IMG/VR virus record: IMGVR_UViG_3300009183_000268
Coordinates: 1 to 29,418 of that record
DNA: 29,418 nt
Reading direction: 5' to 3' (one strand)
DNA from: a virus
The notes below the pieces were generated by a model. It was not told the DNA's origin, made no database searches, and saw nothing but the letters and a program-made list of their open reading frames with translations. The first letter of the stretch is position 1, and the number at the start of each line of letters is the position of its first letter. A program made the translations under genes and the position numbers. Positions 1 through 9,169 of this stretch are shown here, piece by piece.

Positions 1-323
1 AAATTACGTATTGAAGAATTTAAAACTCTTCCAATCAAATATGTAGAAGGAGCGATTTTTTTTTTGTTGAATTTAGCAAGAGCATCTCAAGAACTTACCC
101 ATCTTTATTCCCAGAGCAAGCTCATGTGGATAATAATGAAGATAAAAATAACTTTAATGCTTATTGGGGATGGTATTCAGCGATATCAACGCTCTCGAAC
201 GACTGTGTTTGGGAAATTGACAACGTGGTTGCTCTACCCCTTTATCAGTGTCTTAATCACCTTTCGTATATTATTGACAAGAGACAAGAACAAGAAAAAT
301 TAAATAAAATGCAATCCAAATGA
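1..323 (+). CDS. Partial small phage protein (tail-assembly-chaperone-like), reading frame broken at a T10 run
   Basis: The gene enters from the left edge. Frame 1 reads sensibly up to the ten T at 56-65 (…[12 protein letters not shown]). After the run, the protein-like sequence lies in the -1 frame and ends at TGA 321-323. That tail contains [23 protein letters not shown] and [11 protein letters not shown]. Before the run, the -1 frame has stops near positions 12 and 19, so neither frame alone gives the whole protein. T TTT TTT at 57-63 fits the X XXY YYZ slippery heptamer, so programmed -1 frameshifting, as in lambda G/GT tail chaperones, is possible. A miscalled homopolymer (11 T instead of 10) explains it equally well. 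The end overlaps the next start as ATGA at 320-323, which supports the -1 frame as the real terminus. The chaperone role is a guess from general appearance and the possible frameshift. Confidence 0.55.
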
Positions 324-2293
324 GTGTAATAAGTTTTTTAGTATCATCAGGTTCAACGTCAAATAATGCGTGTGAAATTGCACCATATTATTTGGTATAT
401 GCAAATGTAGCACCAAATCAATGCGACCCATGTGCCAGTCTATCAACTTGTTGGCCATGTTTACAAGCGAATGTTAATATACTTTATATTGATAGTGGTT
501 GCACAGTCCCAGTTCAAACAGGATATTATTCAAACCAATATAATCCATCTATTTATGCAACAGTCTATACAGTAAATGGTTTATTACAATCAGGAGGGTT
601 TCAGGGATGTTCTGTGTTTCCAACTCCAACACCAACAGGAACAGCACAACCTACATCAACACCCACTCAAACAAAGACACCAACTCTAACTCCTACAAAT
701 ACATCTACCCCAACTAATACGGCGTCTAATACACCCACACCCACATCTACTCCTACTCAAACACCTTCACATACTCCAACCTTAACACCGTTCTTAAGTC
801 CATCCGCCACACCACTTCCACCTCCAACCCCAACACCCACATCTCATCAAATTAATTTTAAGACACTACATGATGACTTTAATTTAATGGCGAGCAAACA
901 CAAACAAATCAATTCATTTGGTTTGGGTGATATAGAACAAATAAGTTTCTGGACAGAACAAAGAATGAAAGAATTAAATACAACTTTCAATCCACCCATC
1001 TATCCATTATTATATGTTGTTCCAAGTAATGTTGTTAATGAATTAAGATATAAGACATGGAATTTTAATGTCTTATCAATGGATATTGTTGAAAGAGATT
1101 TATCCAATCAAGTAGATACAGTTTCTGATACATTACAAATATTACAAGATGTCATATCTCAATACAGATTATCGGTTGATGCAAGACAAGGAAACTATTA
1201 TGATAAGTATTTTATTGATAATATAATTACATGTGTTCCATTCTTGGAAAGATATGTTGATATGACAAATGGTTGGAACGCAGAATTAAAAATACAAACA
1301 ATGACATCTTTGGATAGATGTTCAGCGGCCTATAATGAATTTACTGGAACACCAATATTTCATTTGGCGGGAATAAACTATAAAACATTTCATGACGATT
1401 TTAGATTACTTGCTGACCATCATAAGCAACTTAACTCATTCGGATTTGGAGCTTACCAGGATTTATCTTTCTGGACTGAGAGTAGAATTAAAGAACAGAA
1501 TACAACATTTAATTCACCAGTATTTCCATTAATATATGTGGTTCCAAATAATGTGGAACAAAAATTAAATTACATGACATATACCTTTACGGTTATTGTT
1601 ATGGATATAATTGAAAGAGACTTAACAAATCAAGTTGATATCTTATCGGATACATTACAAATTATGGATGACGTAGTAGGACAATTTAGATTATCTGTTG
1701 ATGATGCATTAGGAAACTTTAATAAGGAATACTATCTTCAAGACCCAGTTAATTGCATTCCATTCTTAGAACAGTATACAGATTTATGTGGGGGATGGTC
1801 AGCAACATTAAATATTGATGTAATGACACCATTAAATAGATGTGATGCAGCATTTGAAAGTTTCATTACTCCTACTCCTTCAGCAACTCCAACTAATACT
1901 CCATCACCAACAAGTAGTGAGACACCGACCCCTACTCCTACAAATACTGAAACACCGACACAAACACCGAGTGAAACCCCTACTCAAACTCCAACTAATA
2001 CTGAGACATCAACTCCAACCCCTACTCCTACAAATACTGAGACACCCACTAATACTCCTACTCCATCAACAACTTTAACGGCAACGCCTACTAATACACC
2101 TACTCCTACTAATACTCAAACCCCAACTAATACAAGAACTCAAACTCCTACATTAACTGGAACTCCAACCAATACACCAACTAATACTAAAACTCCAACA
2201 CCAACACCAACTAAACCATCAGGATTAAATAAATTATGGAATACCAATACAACTAATTGGGATAGTGAAACTGGTATTTGGAATACAATATAA
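320..2293 (+). CDS. Thr-Pro-linker structural protein with a tandem tail-completion-like domain
   Basis: A 657-residue protein of unusual architecture. Residues 1-100 form a cysteine-bearing module with two CxxC pairs (C35/C38 and C44/C47). Residues 101-174 are a Thr/Pro/Asn/Ser/Gln linker. Residues about 181-340 and 355-514 are two copies of one domain, collinear at an offset of 174 residues without gaps; I count 90 identical positions of 160. Residues 517-634 are a second linker, followed by a short Trp-rich end ([10 protein letters not shown], then GIWNTI). The domain core ([30 protein letters not shown]) resembles a protein usually encoded alone near the neck genes of Bacteroidota phages, which I take to be a tail terminator or completion protein; this is from memory and untested. 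An HK97 gp10-like connector gene lies two genes downstream, in keeping with a neck role. The start overlaps the previous stop. Confidence 0.6.
   Translation: MSVISFLVSSGSTSNNACEIAPYYLVYANVAPNQCDPCASLSTCWPCLQANVNILYIDSGCTVPVQTGYYSNQYNPSIYATVYTVNGLLQSGGFQGCSVFPTPTPTGTAQPTSTPTQTKTPTLTPTNTSTPTNTASNTPTPTSTPTQTPSHTPTLTPFLSPSATPLPPPTPTPTSHQINFKTLHDDFNLMASKHKQINSFGLGDIEQISFWTEQRMKELNTTFNPPIYPLLYVVPSNVVNELRYKTWNFNVLSMDIVERDLSNQVDTVSDTLQILQDVISQYRLSVDARQGNYYDKYFIDNIITCVPFLERYVDMTNGWNAELKIQTMTSLDRCSAAYNEFTGTPIFHLAGINYKTFHDDFRLLADHHKQLNSFGFGAYQDLSFWTESRIKEQNTTFNSPVFPLIYVVPNNVEQKLNYMTYTFTVIVMDIIERDLTNQVDILSDTLQIMDDVVGQFRLSVDDALGNFNKEYYLQDPVNCIPFLEQYTDLCGGWSATLNIDVMTPLNRCDAAFESFITPTPSATPTNTPSPTSSETPTPTPTNTETPTQTPSETPTQTPTNTETSTPTPTPTNTETPTNTPTPSTTLTATPTNTPTPTNTQTPTNTRTQTPTLTGTPTNTPTNTKTPTPTPTKPSGLNKLWNTNTTNWDSETGIWNTI
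620..841 (+). repeat. Thr-Pro linker 1 of the 657-residue protein
   Basis: This encodes residues 101-174, built almost only of T, P, N, S and Q in TPT, TNT and TQT units. Synonymous codons are mixed (ACA, ACT, ACC; CCA, CCT, CCC), so the DNA is degenerate and not a perfect tandem array. The plus strand is strikingly poor in G. Confidence 0.9.
860..1861 (+). repeat. Tandem duplication of a 160-residue domain (period 522 nt)
   Basis: Copy 1 spans 860-1339 and copy 2 spans 1382-1861, both in frame inside the 657-residue protein. Shared landmarks include HDDF, HKQ-NSFG, FWTE-R-KE, NTTFN-P, MDI-ERDL-NQVD and PFLE-Y-D. The copies have diverged to roughly 56% identity by hand count, so the duplication is old and both copies have been kept intact. 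Confidence 0.9.
1868..2221 (+). repeat. Thr-Pro linker 2 of the 657-residue protein
   Basis: This encodes about 118 residues of TPTNT, TPTQT and TETPT units between the second duplicated domain and the Trp-rich C-terminus. Codons are mixed, as in the other linkers of this window. Confidence 0.9.
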
Positions 2294-2308
2294 AAAAATA
2301 AAAATATA

Positions 2309-3100
2309 ATGAGCACTCTTACAGGGCAACAAATCAATTTAACATATCCAGGTTTATTAAACTTGGAAACATCAACATCAGGTATAACATCATCTTATCA
2401 AAATATTCAAGATGGTCTTGGTAATAACACAAATACAAGAATATCAACATCGGGTATTATATCCCCTAATATAGTTGGTATGAATAATCTTAAACCTGAT
2501 TATGGTGGGTTAGGATTTGCAACCAATGCATCAACACCAGTTGCAACAACACAAAATAAAGTAATTTATGAATTATTTTATGACCCAGGAATTTATTCGT
2601 ATTCAGCAATAAGTTATAATGTAGGTTCAGCAACAACTACAAATGATATTATAACTATGGCATTCTACACATTACAACAAGTTCCTTTATATGGTGTGGC
2701 ACCATCAACTTTAATACAATCAGGTATTACTTTAACAACCAATTCAACAGGAGTTAAAACAACAACATTACCTTCAACATTATCATTTAGTGGAACAGGT
2801 GGGGGATGGTATGTTGCGGCATTTATTATATCCAATTCAGGAGCAACCCCAACAACCAGATTTACAATTCCAACTCAAACTATAACCAATCAATCTTATA
2901 CAACAACTTGGGGTCAATATTTAACTGCGGCAGGAACATCAACAAACACAGGAAGTAGAATTACAAGTATTGCAGCAACAACATTACTAACATTAAACTT
3001 ATCAGCATTCCAAACAAGTTTTTCTCAAAGTGATATATCAACTAATTTACTTACCACTATAATAGCACAAGGTTTTGGATTTGGATTAAAAACAATTTAG
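2309..3100 (+). CDS. Putative tail fibre-like structural protein
   Basis: A 263-residue protein rich in Ser, Thr and Gly, probably mostly beta. The N-terminus (GQQINLTYPGLLNLETS, then a short IQDGLGNNTNT stretch) resembles the N-terminal segment I associate with tail fibre or spike proteins of Bacteroidota phages, where it may anchor the protein to the tail. The rest (GGWYVAAFIISNSG, FTIPTQTITNQSYTTTWG) looks like a beta-sandwich, perhaps carbohydrate-binding. I see no cysteines, unlike the neighbouring adhesins. It starts after an A-rich leader 15 nt past the preceding gene, and its stop lies two bases before the gp10-like connector start. Function is inferred from composition and position only. 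Confidence 0.5.
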   Translation: MSTLTGQQINLTYPGLLNLETSTSGITSSYQNIQDGLGNNTNTRISTSGIISPNIVGMNNLKPDYGGLGFATNASTPVATTQNKVIYELFYDPGIYSYSAISYNVGSATTTNDIITMAFYTLQQVPLYGVAPSTLIQSGITLTTNSTGVKTTTLPSTLSFSGTGGGWYVAAFIISNSGATPTTRFTIPTQTITNQSYTTTWGQYLTAAGTSTNTGSRITSIAATTLLTLNLSAFQTSFSQSDISTNLLTTIIAQGFGFGLKTI

Positions 3101-3102
3101 TA

Positions 3103-3735
3103 ATGCAATATAAATTAACCCAACAACAACTTAATATTATGATGGCCTTATTAGTTAAGGAAATCAAAAAAAAGATTAATACTCAATATCCGTATGGACA
3201 TGGGGATTATGTTGGTAAGGATACAAAAATTGCGTCAGGTCAATTATATGATAGTATTCAATATGATGTTGAAGTAGATGTTGATGGAATACCATTTGGT
3301 CTTTTATATTATGCGGATTATTTTAAGTATGTTAATAGAGGAAGACCAGCAGGACTTGGTGCAACAGGTGAATTCTTAGGGAAGAAAGGATTAAAGAAGA
3401 CACCAAAGTTATCAGCAAAAGCAGGAGCAGTTCCAATACCTGCATTAGTTAATTGGATTAGTATAAAAGGAATTAATGTGCAAGATGCAAGAGGCCATGA
3501 CATCTCCCCTCTCAATCTAGCGTTTGCAATGAGACGTAATATATTTAAGTATGGTATAAGAAAAACTGATATTTATAATGGAGCACTAGATAGTATAGAA
3601 GATATGTTTGAAGACTTTCCAAATAATCTTCCTGACTATTTAAAAGGAGAAGCAAAGGAGGTTATAAAAGATGTGGCGGAAGATATAAATATATTCTTAA
3701 CACAGATGATAAAACTTGAATTAGATACAAAATAA
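3103..3735 (+). CDS. HK97 gp10-like head-tail connector / tail completion protein
   Basis: A 210-residue protein with the general plan of the HK97 gp10 family, which joins head and tail. It opens with a helical segment (LLVKEIKKKIN), then a conserved-looking core (ASGQLYDSIQYDVEVDVDG, YADYFKYVNRGRPAG) and a segment (PIPALVNWISIKGINVQDARG) followed by AFAMRRNIFKYGIRKT, all typical of this family in Bacteroidota phages. The C-terminus is acidic and helical. Stop and next start overlap as TAATG at 3733-3737, so translation is probably coupled to the following tail gene. Confidence 0.7.
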   Translation: MQYKLTQQQLNIMMALLVKEIKKKINTQYPYGHGDYVGKDTKIASGQLYDSIQYDVEVDVDGIPFGLLYYADYFKYVNRGRPAGLGATGEFLGKKGLKKTPKLSAKAGAVPIPALVNWISIKGINVQDARGHDISPLNLAFAMRRNIFKYGIRKTDIYNGALDSIEDMFEDFPNNLPDYLKGEAKEVIKDVAEDINIFLTQMIKLELDTK

Positions 3736-5378
3736 TGAGTTTAAATTTAGATATAATACAAATGCCTTTAGAGGCAACACCAACTCACTCAGACCACACC
3801 TGGAATGTTGCACTAAATGATTATTCAGCATATACTGATATAAGATTAGTTGTGGATATTTACAAGAACCCATATCAAAATGATAGTGGTTCAACACAAG
3901 ATTATGGAAAGGTTGCAAGACTATTGGTTCCAGTTAATGAATTTGGTAATTGTATATTTAGTGTAGAAACAATTATCTATAACTTAGTAGATAATAACCC
4001 AAGAAACTTAGGGGGAATTTATTCTGCTAATACAGGAACAGAAAGAATGAACCCTTATCTTGTTAGAGTTGCAGATAGTGATACAACCTCAGTTGAATTA
4101 CAAACATCTCAAGCAACAATAGTTAATGACAAAACGTCAACAATATCTTTTTCAAATGGATTTAATGGTGGGTATCCAGGATTTCAAAACATATATCAAA
4201 TCAATGAATATAGATGTTTATTCGGAGTTCAATATACATCCTCAGGGGGCACACAGGTTGTCATAGTTCCCACCGATTTCTCTGCCTATACTTCATACAC
4301 TGGTGGTTCAATAAGTCCTTATTCAGCCTCTACACAACCATACGGAGTAATGATATGGCCTGGCGTTCAAGAGAACAAACAAATGTCAACCAAATATTAC
4401 TATTCAGGTAATAATTTGAACGGACAATACAACTATTGGAATACAAAAGTTTATAGTTATCAAACCTCAACAGGAACAACAAGAGGAAACTTTATGTCTA
4501 CTTTTGGTAATGAAACAATTCCAATGACAATACTTGGTTCACAGGTATATCAAACAAGATGGAGAACACACTATTACAAATGTCCAATTATTCTTGGATT
4601 TATGTATGGAGGTAATCCTTTATTCAATAACACATCTTCGGTTAATGGTATTATGTATCTACAAAAGACCGGAGTTAATTCACAATATAACTACGATGCA
4701 ATTCAATCTAATGGTATTGATTTTACATCAAGAGCAAACCTACAAACGCAAGCACCATATTCATATCTTCAACAAAGAATTGCGTATGGTATATTCAAAC
4801 CAAATCCAGTTGTAAGAACTGATAGTGATGTTGCAATCTTTTTATCTAATAATATTTTAGGTTATGATTATGATATCTATGGTTCAAGTGAAATTGTTCA
4901 ATATAAAATGATAGGTGAAGAATGTTTAAATAATCCCATCAACTTTTTATTCATGAACCGAAACGGAATTTGGGACACATACACGTTTTCAAAAAAGTCT
5001 GTTAAAAGATATGGTGTGAATAAAAAAACATACAACCAACAAAAAACATTGAATACTAAAATTTGGAATAGACAATCTTATGATAGTTCTGAAACAGTAT
5101 TTTATGGTCAAGCAGAAGAATTTTTAACTGTGGATAGTAATTACGTTCAACAAAATGATAGTATTATTATTGAAGAGTTATTGATGTCCCCATATGTTTA
5201 TATTATTGAAGACAACTGGTTGCCAGCAACAAATCAAGAATACATCTATCCATACTTAATACCATGCACCGTTCAAAATAAAGAAGTAAAAGTATTGGAA
5301 CAAAAATATCAAAGACTATTTCAATACACAATAGAACTTAAACAAGTTCCTTATCGCGACTTTGAATTCCCTGTTTAA
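3735..5378 (+). CDS. Large tail / baseplate structural protein, family uncertain
   Basis: A 547-residue protein without signal peptide or membrane segment. The N-terminal half is rich in Tyr, Ser, Thr and Gly and looks like a beta-rich virion protein. Toward the C-terminus lies a stretch (GEECLNNPINFLFMNRNG, WDTYTFSKKSVKRYGV) that I associate with a conserved structural protein located between the connector and tail-tip genes in Bacteroidota phages. The C-terminal region (EVKVLEQKYQRLFQYTIELK) is compatible with an intersubunit contact. It is tightly placed between the gp10-like gene (overlap TAATG) and the 1256-residue tail-tip gene (2-nt gap), arguing for a role in the distal tail. I cannot name a specific function. 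Confidence 0.55.
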   Translation: MSLNLDIIQMPLEATPTHSDHTWNVALNDYSAYTDIRLVVDIYKNPYQNDSGSTQDYGKVARLLVPVNEFGNCIFSVETIIYNLVDNNPRNLGGIYSANTGTERMNPYLVRVADSDTTSVELQTSQATIVNDKTSTISFSNGFNGGYPGFQNIYQINEYRCLFGVQYTSSGGTQVVIVPTDFSAYTSYTGGSISPYSASTQPYGVMIWPGVQENKQMSTKYYYSGNNLNGQYNYWNTKVYSYQTSTGTTRGNFMSTFGNETIPMTILGSQVYQTRWRTHYYKCPIILGFMYGGNPLFNNTSSVNGIMYLQKTGVNSQYNYDAIQSNGIDFTSRANLQTQAPYSYLQQRIAYGIFKPNPVVRTDSDVAIFLSNNILGYDYDIYGSSEIVQYKMIGEECLNNPINFLFMNRNGIWDTYTFSKKSVKRYGVNKKTYNQQKTLNTKIWNRQSYDSSETVFYGQAEEFLTVDSNYVQQNDSIIIEELLMSPYVYIIEDNWLPATNQEYIYPYLIPCTVQNKEVKVLEQKYQRLFQYTIELKQVPYRDFEFPV

Positions 5379-5380
5379 TT

Positions 5381-8300
5381 ATGCTACAAATTAGAACCAC
5401 GGTTGACGGAAAAAATATCTTTCTGGATTTATATCAAAATGAACCAGTATTACTTAATATGTCATTTGCTGAATTGCAAGACATAACAAAGAAGAATAGT
5501 AATTTTTCTCAAACCTTTACATTACCTGGTTCAAAAAAAAATAACATAGTCTTTAATTTCTTTTATGAATTGAATGCAATACCAACAGACTTTAATCCAA
5601 ACAATAAGTTTGAAGCAAGTTTGTTATGGGATGGTTATGAAATCATGCATGGCAATATTAGATTAAATTCAGTGTCAGTTGAAAAAGGAGAGATAATTTA
5701 TTCAGTATCTTTTTATAATCAAATTGGAGACTTAATGTCAAACATTGGTGATAAGTTTTTATTTGATTTAGATTTGAATTATTTAAATCATCCTTATTCA
5801 CAAGATGTAATATTATATTCAAACCTTGACCCCAATTTATTTTCATTAACAGGAACAACAGATTATTCATATCAGAACGGTAAGACGATGTGGGGATTAT
5901 ACAATATTGGTTATGAATATATTTCAGGTAATACTGTTAATTCAGGAACCACACCATTAGTTCAATTTACTCAAGCCAACGCAACCACATTACAATATAC
6001 ACCTCAAGCACCAAACTTTGATTTTACTGGAAGCCCAGTGCATGATTATTATTTTAAACCTTCAATACAGATTAAAGAATTATATTCAGCGATAGTTAAT
6101 GAGGCGGGATATGAAATAGAAAGTTCATTTTTTGATACATCTTATTTCAAAAGATTTTACATGCCACTAAAATTTGTTGATGAAAGTATTTATTCAAGAA
6201 ATGCAATTGCGGCATGTTATACTTATAATAATGAAAATATTCCAGTTGATTATGGATATAACACTTATACTAATCCTTCAAGCGGGATTACATGTAATAG
6301 TTTAGGATGGACAGCAACAACAAGTTCATTTAATATACCAGCAGAGTTTGCGGCGTCATATCAATTTAGATTTACGTTTACGGTAATACCAAGAGTGCAG
6401 TGCGACCCAGATGCAGGGATATTACCTTATTTATATTTCTTTTTTGCGGATGGAACAACAACTGAAACATTATATCCAGGAACAAATTTTTGTGATACAA
6501 CACCACAACCGGTTTCAATAGAGAGAACATTTAATATATCAGGGGATAGTCAATTAGAGTTTTATTTTCAAGGTGATTATATTGATATTAGTGGTTTTAC
6601 ATCACAGATAATTAATCCACCAAGATTTATTCCTAATGGTTCAATTATTAATTATGATATTGAATTCCCACCAAATGATTATTCTCAAATTGATTTTATA
6701 ACATCGGTCAATAAATATTTTAATTTAATTGTAGTTCCAAATCCCGACTATCCGAAGAAATTAATTATTGAACCTATCGTAGATTATGTTGGAAGTGGGG
6801 TAGTATTAGATTGGACAACTAAGGTTGATGCCAATTCAATACAAAGTTTATATCCAACAAGTTCATTATTAAATGGAACACTACACTTTGAATTTAAGTT
6901 AGACCAAGATTACGCCAACCAAGATTTTAAAGGGCAAACTAATAGAATATTTGGAACAGATAAGTTTCAATTAAATTTAGATTATAAAGATACAATTACT
7001 AAATTTGATTTTTTATTTTCATCTCCAATTGATATTACAGTTTCAAACTCTTTTGTTCCATTGATTACATTATCTTCAATGTCAAAAGTTAAGACAATTG
7101 ATAATGCGGGTAAATCATTACAAACATTTGTTCCATTTAAGATATTACCAAAAATGGTATTCAGAGGTTTAACATTACCAAATGATAACTATGGTTTTAT
7201 TGCGGGGTCAGGAACAACCGCATCAACAACTTGCACATCAGGAATTACTTATACAACAAATTTAGCGGGAAGACCATTATTTTATAATGACTGTAATGGA
7301 GTGCAACAAGTTTATTATGGAAGCACTGTTGGTTCGAATACATTACCAGGTTGTGCAAATCCGTATACCTTATATTATCCTTTAGTTTTATTTCCATATC
7401 CAACATTAACTATAACAAGTAATGGAACATCATGTAATACAGCACCACCAAGTCAATATCAGTATTGGTATATGAACCAATTACAACAAGATAGATGGAC
7501 AAACATTAATAGATTTACAACATACCCATTCAACTATAATAACTTTTCACACTACACAAACTTTAGAGGAGAAGATAAAACTAATATTACTCCATCTGAA
7601 TTCACATTTATTAATGATGATTTGTATAACATATACTATCAAGATTATATTGATGATATAATTAGTGAAGAAAATAAAATCTATTCAACTAAGATTTATT
7701 TATATCCAAATGATATTCAGTCTTTAACTTGGAAAGAAAAAATTTTAATCAACAATACTTATTTTAGAATTAATAAGATAACAAATTGGAATGCCTTAGA
7801 ACCTGCGGTATGTGATATTGAATTAGTTAAGTTAACAAAAGATTATCAGTCTCATCCTATATTGTATTATGATTTAATACCTTGTAGTTCAGGAGCAACA
7901 TTACATTCAAACTCTGATTTGAATTATAATCTATATGCCTACGCAGGAACTTATGTTAAATTATATGATGATGCATTAAGTTATCTTGGTTGTTATTCTG
8001 TTTCAATTGGAGAGTATGACCCATTAGATACTTATAATCATTATTATATTGGAAGTGGTTATACATCAACAAATGTCGGAGCATATCCTGATTGTGGTTG
8101 CACAGGAAGAACGCCATTTAATATAGTTCAAGAAGAACCAAACGAAGATAGAGTATTTTATTTTAGAGGGATAGAGTGTAATGGAAGTGATGAATATAAT
8201 TTCACAGCAAATACAACATCATTAAATACCGCATTAATCTATAAAGTTAAAAATCCAACAACAGATATAACATATTGTATATCAGGAATATCAATTACAA

Positions 8301-9151
8301 GTGCATCATTAATTAATTATGACTTTGTTAATACTTATGCAAATTGTGTTGATTGTAATTATGTTCCACCTACTCCAACACCAACACCAACAAACACATC
8401 TACACCAACTAATACCCCATCACCAACTCCAACAACACCTCCTGTAGACCAATGTTTCTGTTATGATATTATAGTATCCGCAACAACATCAGAAGAAGGA
8501 GGATTTATTGCGAGCATTACTTATAATAATTGTTTTGGTGTATTAACAGGAAGAGCGTTTACAACGGGACCAGGAACATATAAACAATGTATTCAAAGAA
8601 GTGGTGGTGTAGTTCAATATTTTACTTCAGATGGTATTGATACAAGTTCATTAATAGGAGTTGGAAATGGTAATTGTAATACAGGTTATGTCTGCACAGG
8701 ATATGTTCCAGCAGGAATAACTCCAACCCCAACAATGACTAATACAATGACACCAACTCCAAGTGCAACAATTGGATTAACACCAACGGCAACACCAGTT
8801 CCATCGGCAACTCCAACACAAACACAAACTCCTACTGCAACAATTGGATTAACTCCAACACCAACAGGAACACCAGCAATAACTCCTACTCCAACTGAAA
8901 GTCCAGCGGTTAGTTATACTTTTTATTTAGCGGATGAATATGAATGTTTAAATCCAGGTTGTGCATTTGTTCAATCAAATGTATTAGTTGCATTACCAAG
9001 TTCAGTATCACCAAATTATGGTAATTTCTATCCAGCATTATATCCAAATGGTTATACTTATACATTAATAACAACAACGGTTGGGACTGGTGGATTATTA
9101 TTAGATACAATAAATTTTAAATCATGTAATACAGCATGTTCTGTATTATAA
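5381..9151 (+). CDS. Tail-tip / baseplate hub-like protein with C-terminal adhesin modules
   Basis: A 1256-residue protein in two parts. Residues 1 to about 820 form the virion part. It starts with LDLYQNEPVLLNMSFAELQD, TKKNSNFSQTFTLPGSKKNN and FNPNNKFEASLLWDGYEI, an N-terminus common in tail-tip proteins of Bacteroidota phages and suggestive of a gp27-type hub. Residues about 822-994 form a Cys-bearing region ending NCVDCNYVPP. Then come a Thr-Pro linker (about 996-1021), a Cys module (about 1023-1112), a second linker (about 1114-1175) and a final 80-residue Cys module. The joined modules have the same style as those of the 657- and 844-residue proteins, so I infer receptor-binding decorations fused to a tip protein. 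The start is 2 nt after the previous stop. The hub assignment is inference. Confidence 0.6.
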   Translation: MLQIRTTVDGKNIFLDLYQNEPVLLNMSFAELQDITKKNSNFSQTFTLPGSKKNNIVFNFFYELNAIPTDFNPNNKFEASLLWDGYEIMHGNIRLNSVSVEKGEIIYSVSFYNQIGDLMSNIGDKFLFDLDLNYLNHPYSQDVILYSNLDPNLFSLTGTTDYSYQNGKTMWGLYNIGYEYISGNTVNSGTTPLVQFTQANATTLQYTPQAPNFDFTGSPVHDYYFKPSIQIKELYSAIVNEAGYEIESSFFDTSYFKRFYMPLKFVDESIYSRNAIAACYTYNNENIPVDYGYNTYTNPSSGITCNSLGWTATTSSFNIPAEFAASYQFRFTFTVIPRVQCDPDAGILPYLYFFFADGTTTETLYPGTNFCDTTPQPVSIERTFNISGDSQLEFYFQGDYIDISGFTSQIINPPRFIPNGSIINYDIEFPPNDYSQIDFITSVNKYFNLIVVPNPDYPKKLIIEPIVDYVGSGVVLDWTTKVDANSIQSLYPTSSLLNGTLHFEFKLDQDYANQDFKGQTNRIFGTDKFQLNLDYKDTITKFDFLFSSPIDITVSNSFVPLITLSSMSKVKTIDNAGKSLQTFVPFKILPKMVFRGLTLPNDNYGFIAGSGTTASTTCTSGITYTTNLAGRPLFYNDCNGVQQVYYGSTVGSNTLPGCANPYTLYYPLVLFPYPTLTITSNGTSCNTAPPSQYQYWYMNQLQQDRWTNINRFTTYPFNYNNFSHYTNFRGEDKTNITPSEFTFINDDLYNIYYQDYIDDIISEENKIYSTKIYLYPNDIQSLTWKEKILINNTYFRINKITNWNALEPAVCDIELVKLTKDYQSHPILYYDLIPCSSGATLHSNSDLNYNLYAYAGTYVKLYDDALSYLGCYSVSIGEYDPLDTYNHYYIGSGYTSTNVGAYPDCGCTGRTPFNIVQEEPNEDRVFYFRGIECNGSDEYNFTANTTSLNTALIYKVKNPTTDITYCISGISITSASLINYDFVNTYANCVDCNYVPPTPTPTPTNTSTPTNTPSPTPTTPPVDQCFCYDIIVSATTSEEGGFIASITYNNCFGVLTGRAFTTGPGTYKQCIQRSGGVVQYFTSDGIDTSSLIGVGNGNCNTGYVCTGYVPAGITPTPTMTNTMTPTPSATIGLTPTATPVPSATPTQTQTPTATIGLTPTPTGTPAITPTPTESPAVSYTFYLADEYECLNPGCAFVQSNVLVALPSSVSPNYGNFYPALYPNGYTYTLITTTVGTGGLLLDTINFKSCNTACSVL
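8366..8443 (+). repeat. Thr-Pro linker in the 1256-residue tip protein
   Basis: About 26 residues of PTPTPTNT type separating a region ending NCVDCNYV from the next Cys module. Confidence 0.85.
8720..8905 (+). repeat. Second Thr-Pro linker in the 1256-residue tip protein
   Basis: About 62 residues. The unit ATIGLTPT occurs twice (near 8766 and 8839), an internal duplication within the linker. The linker precedes the C-terminal Cys module. Confidence 0.85.
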
Positions 9152-9169
9152 AAAAAGATATTTAATATT

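Noticed and set aside
64-303. Frame-1 continuation after the T10 run as a separate protein
   Set aside because: Its composition is not protein-like and the -1 frame has the coherent sequence and the coupled stop.
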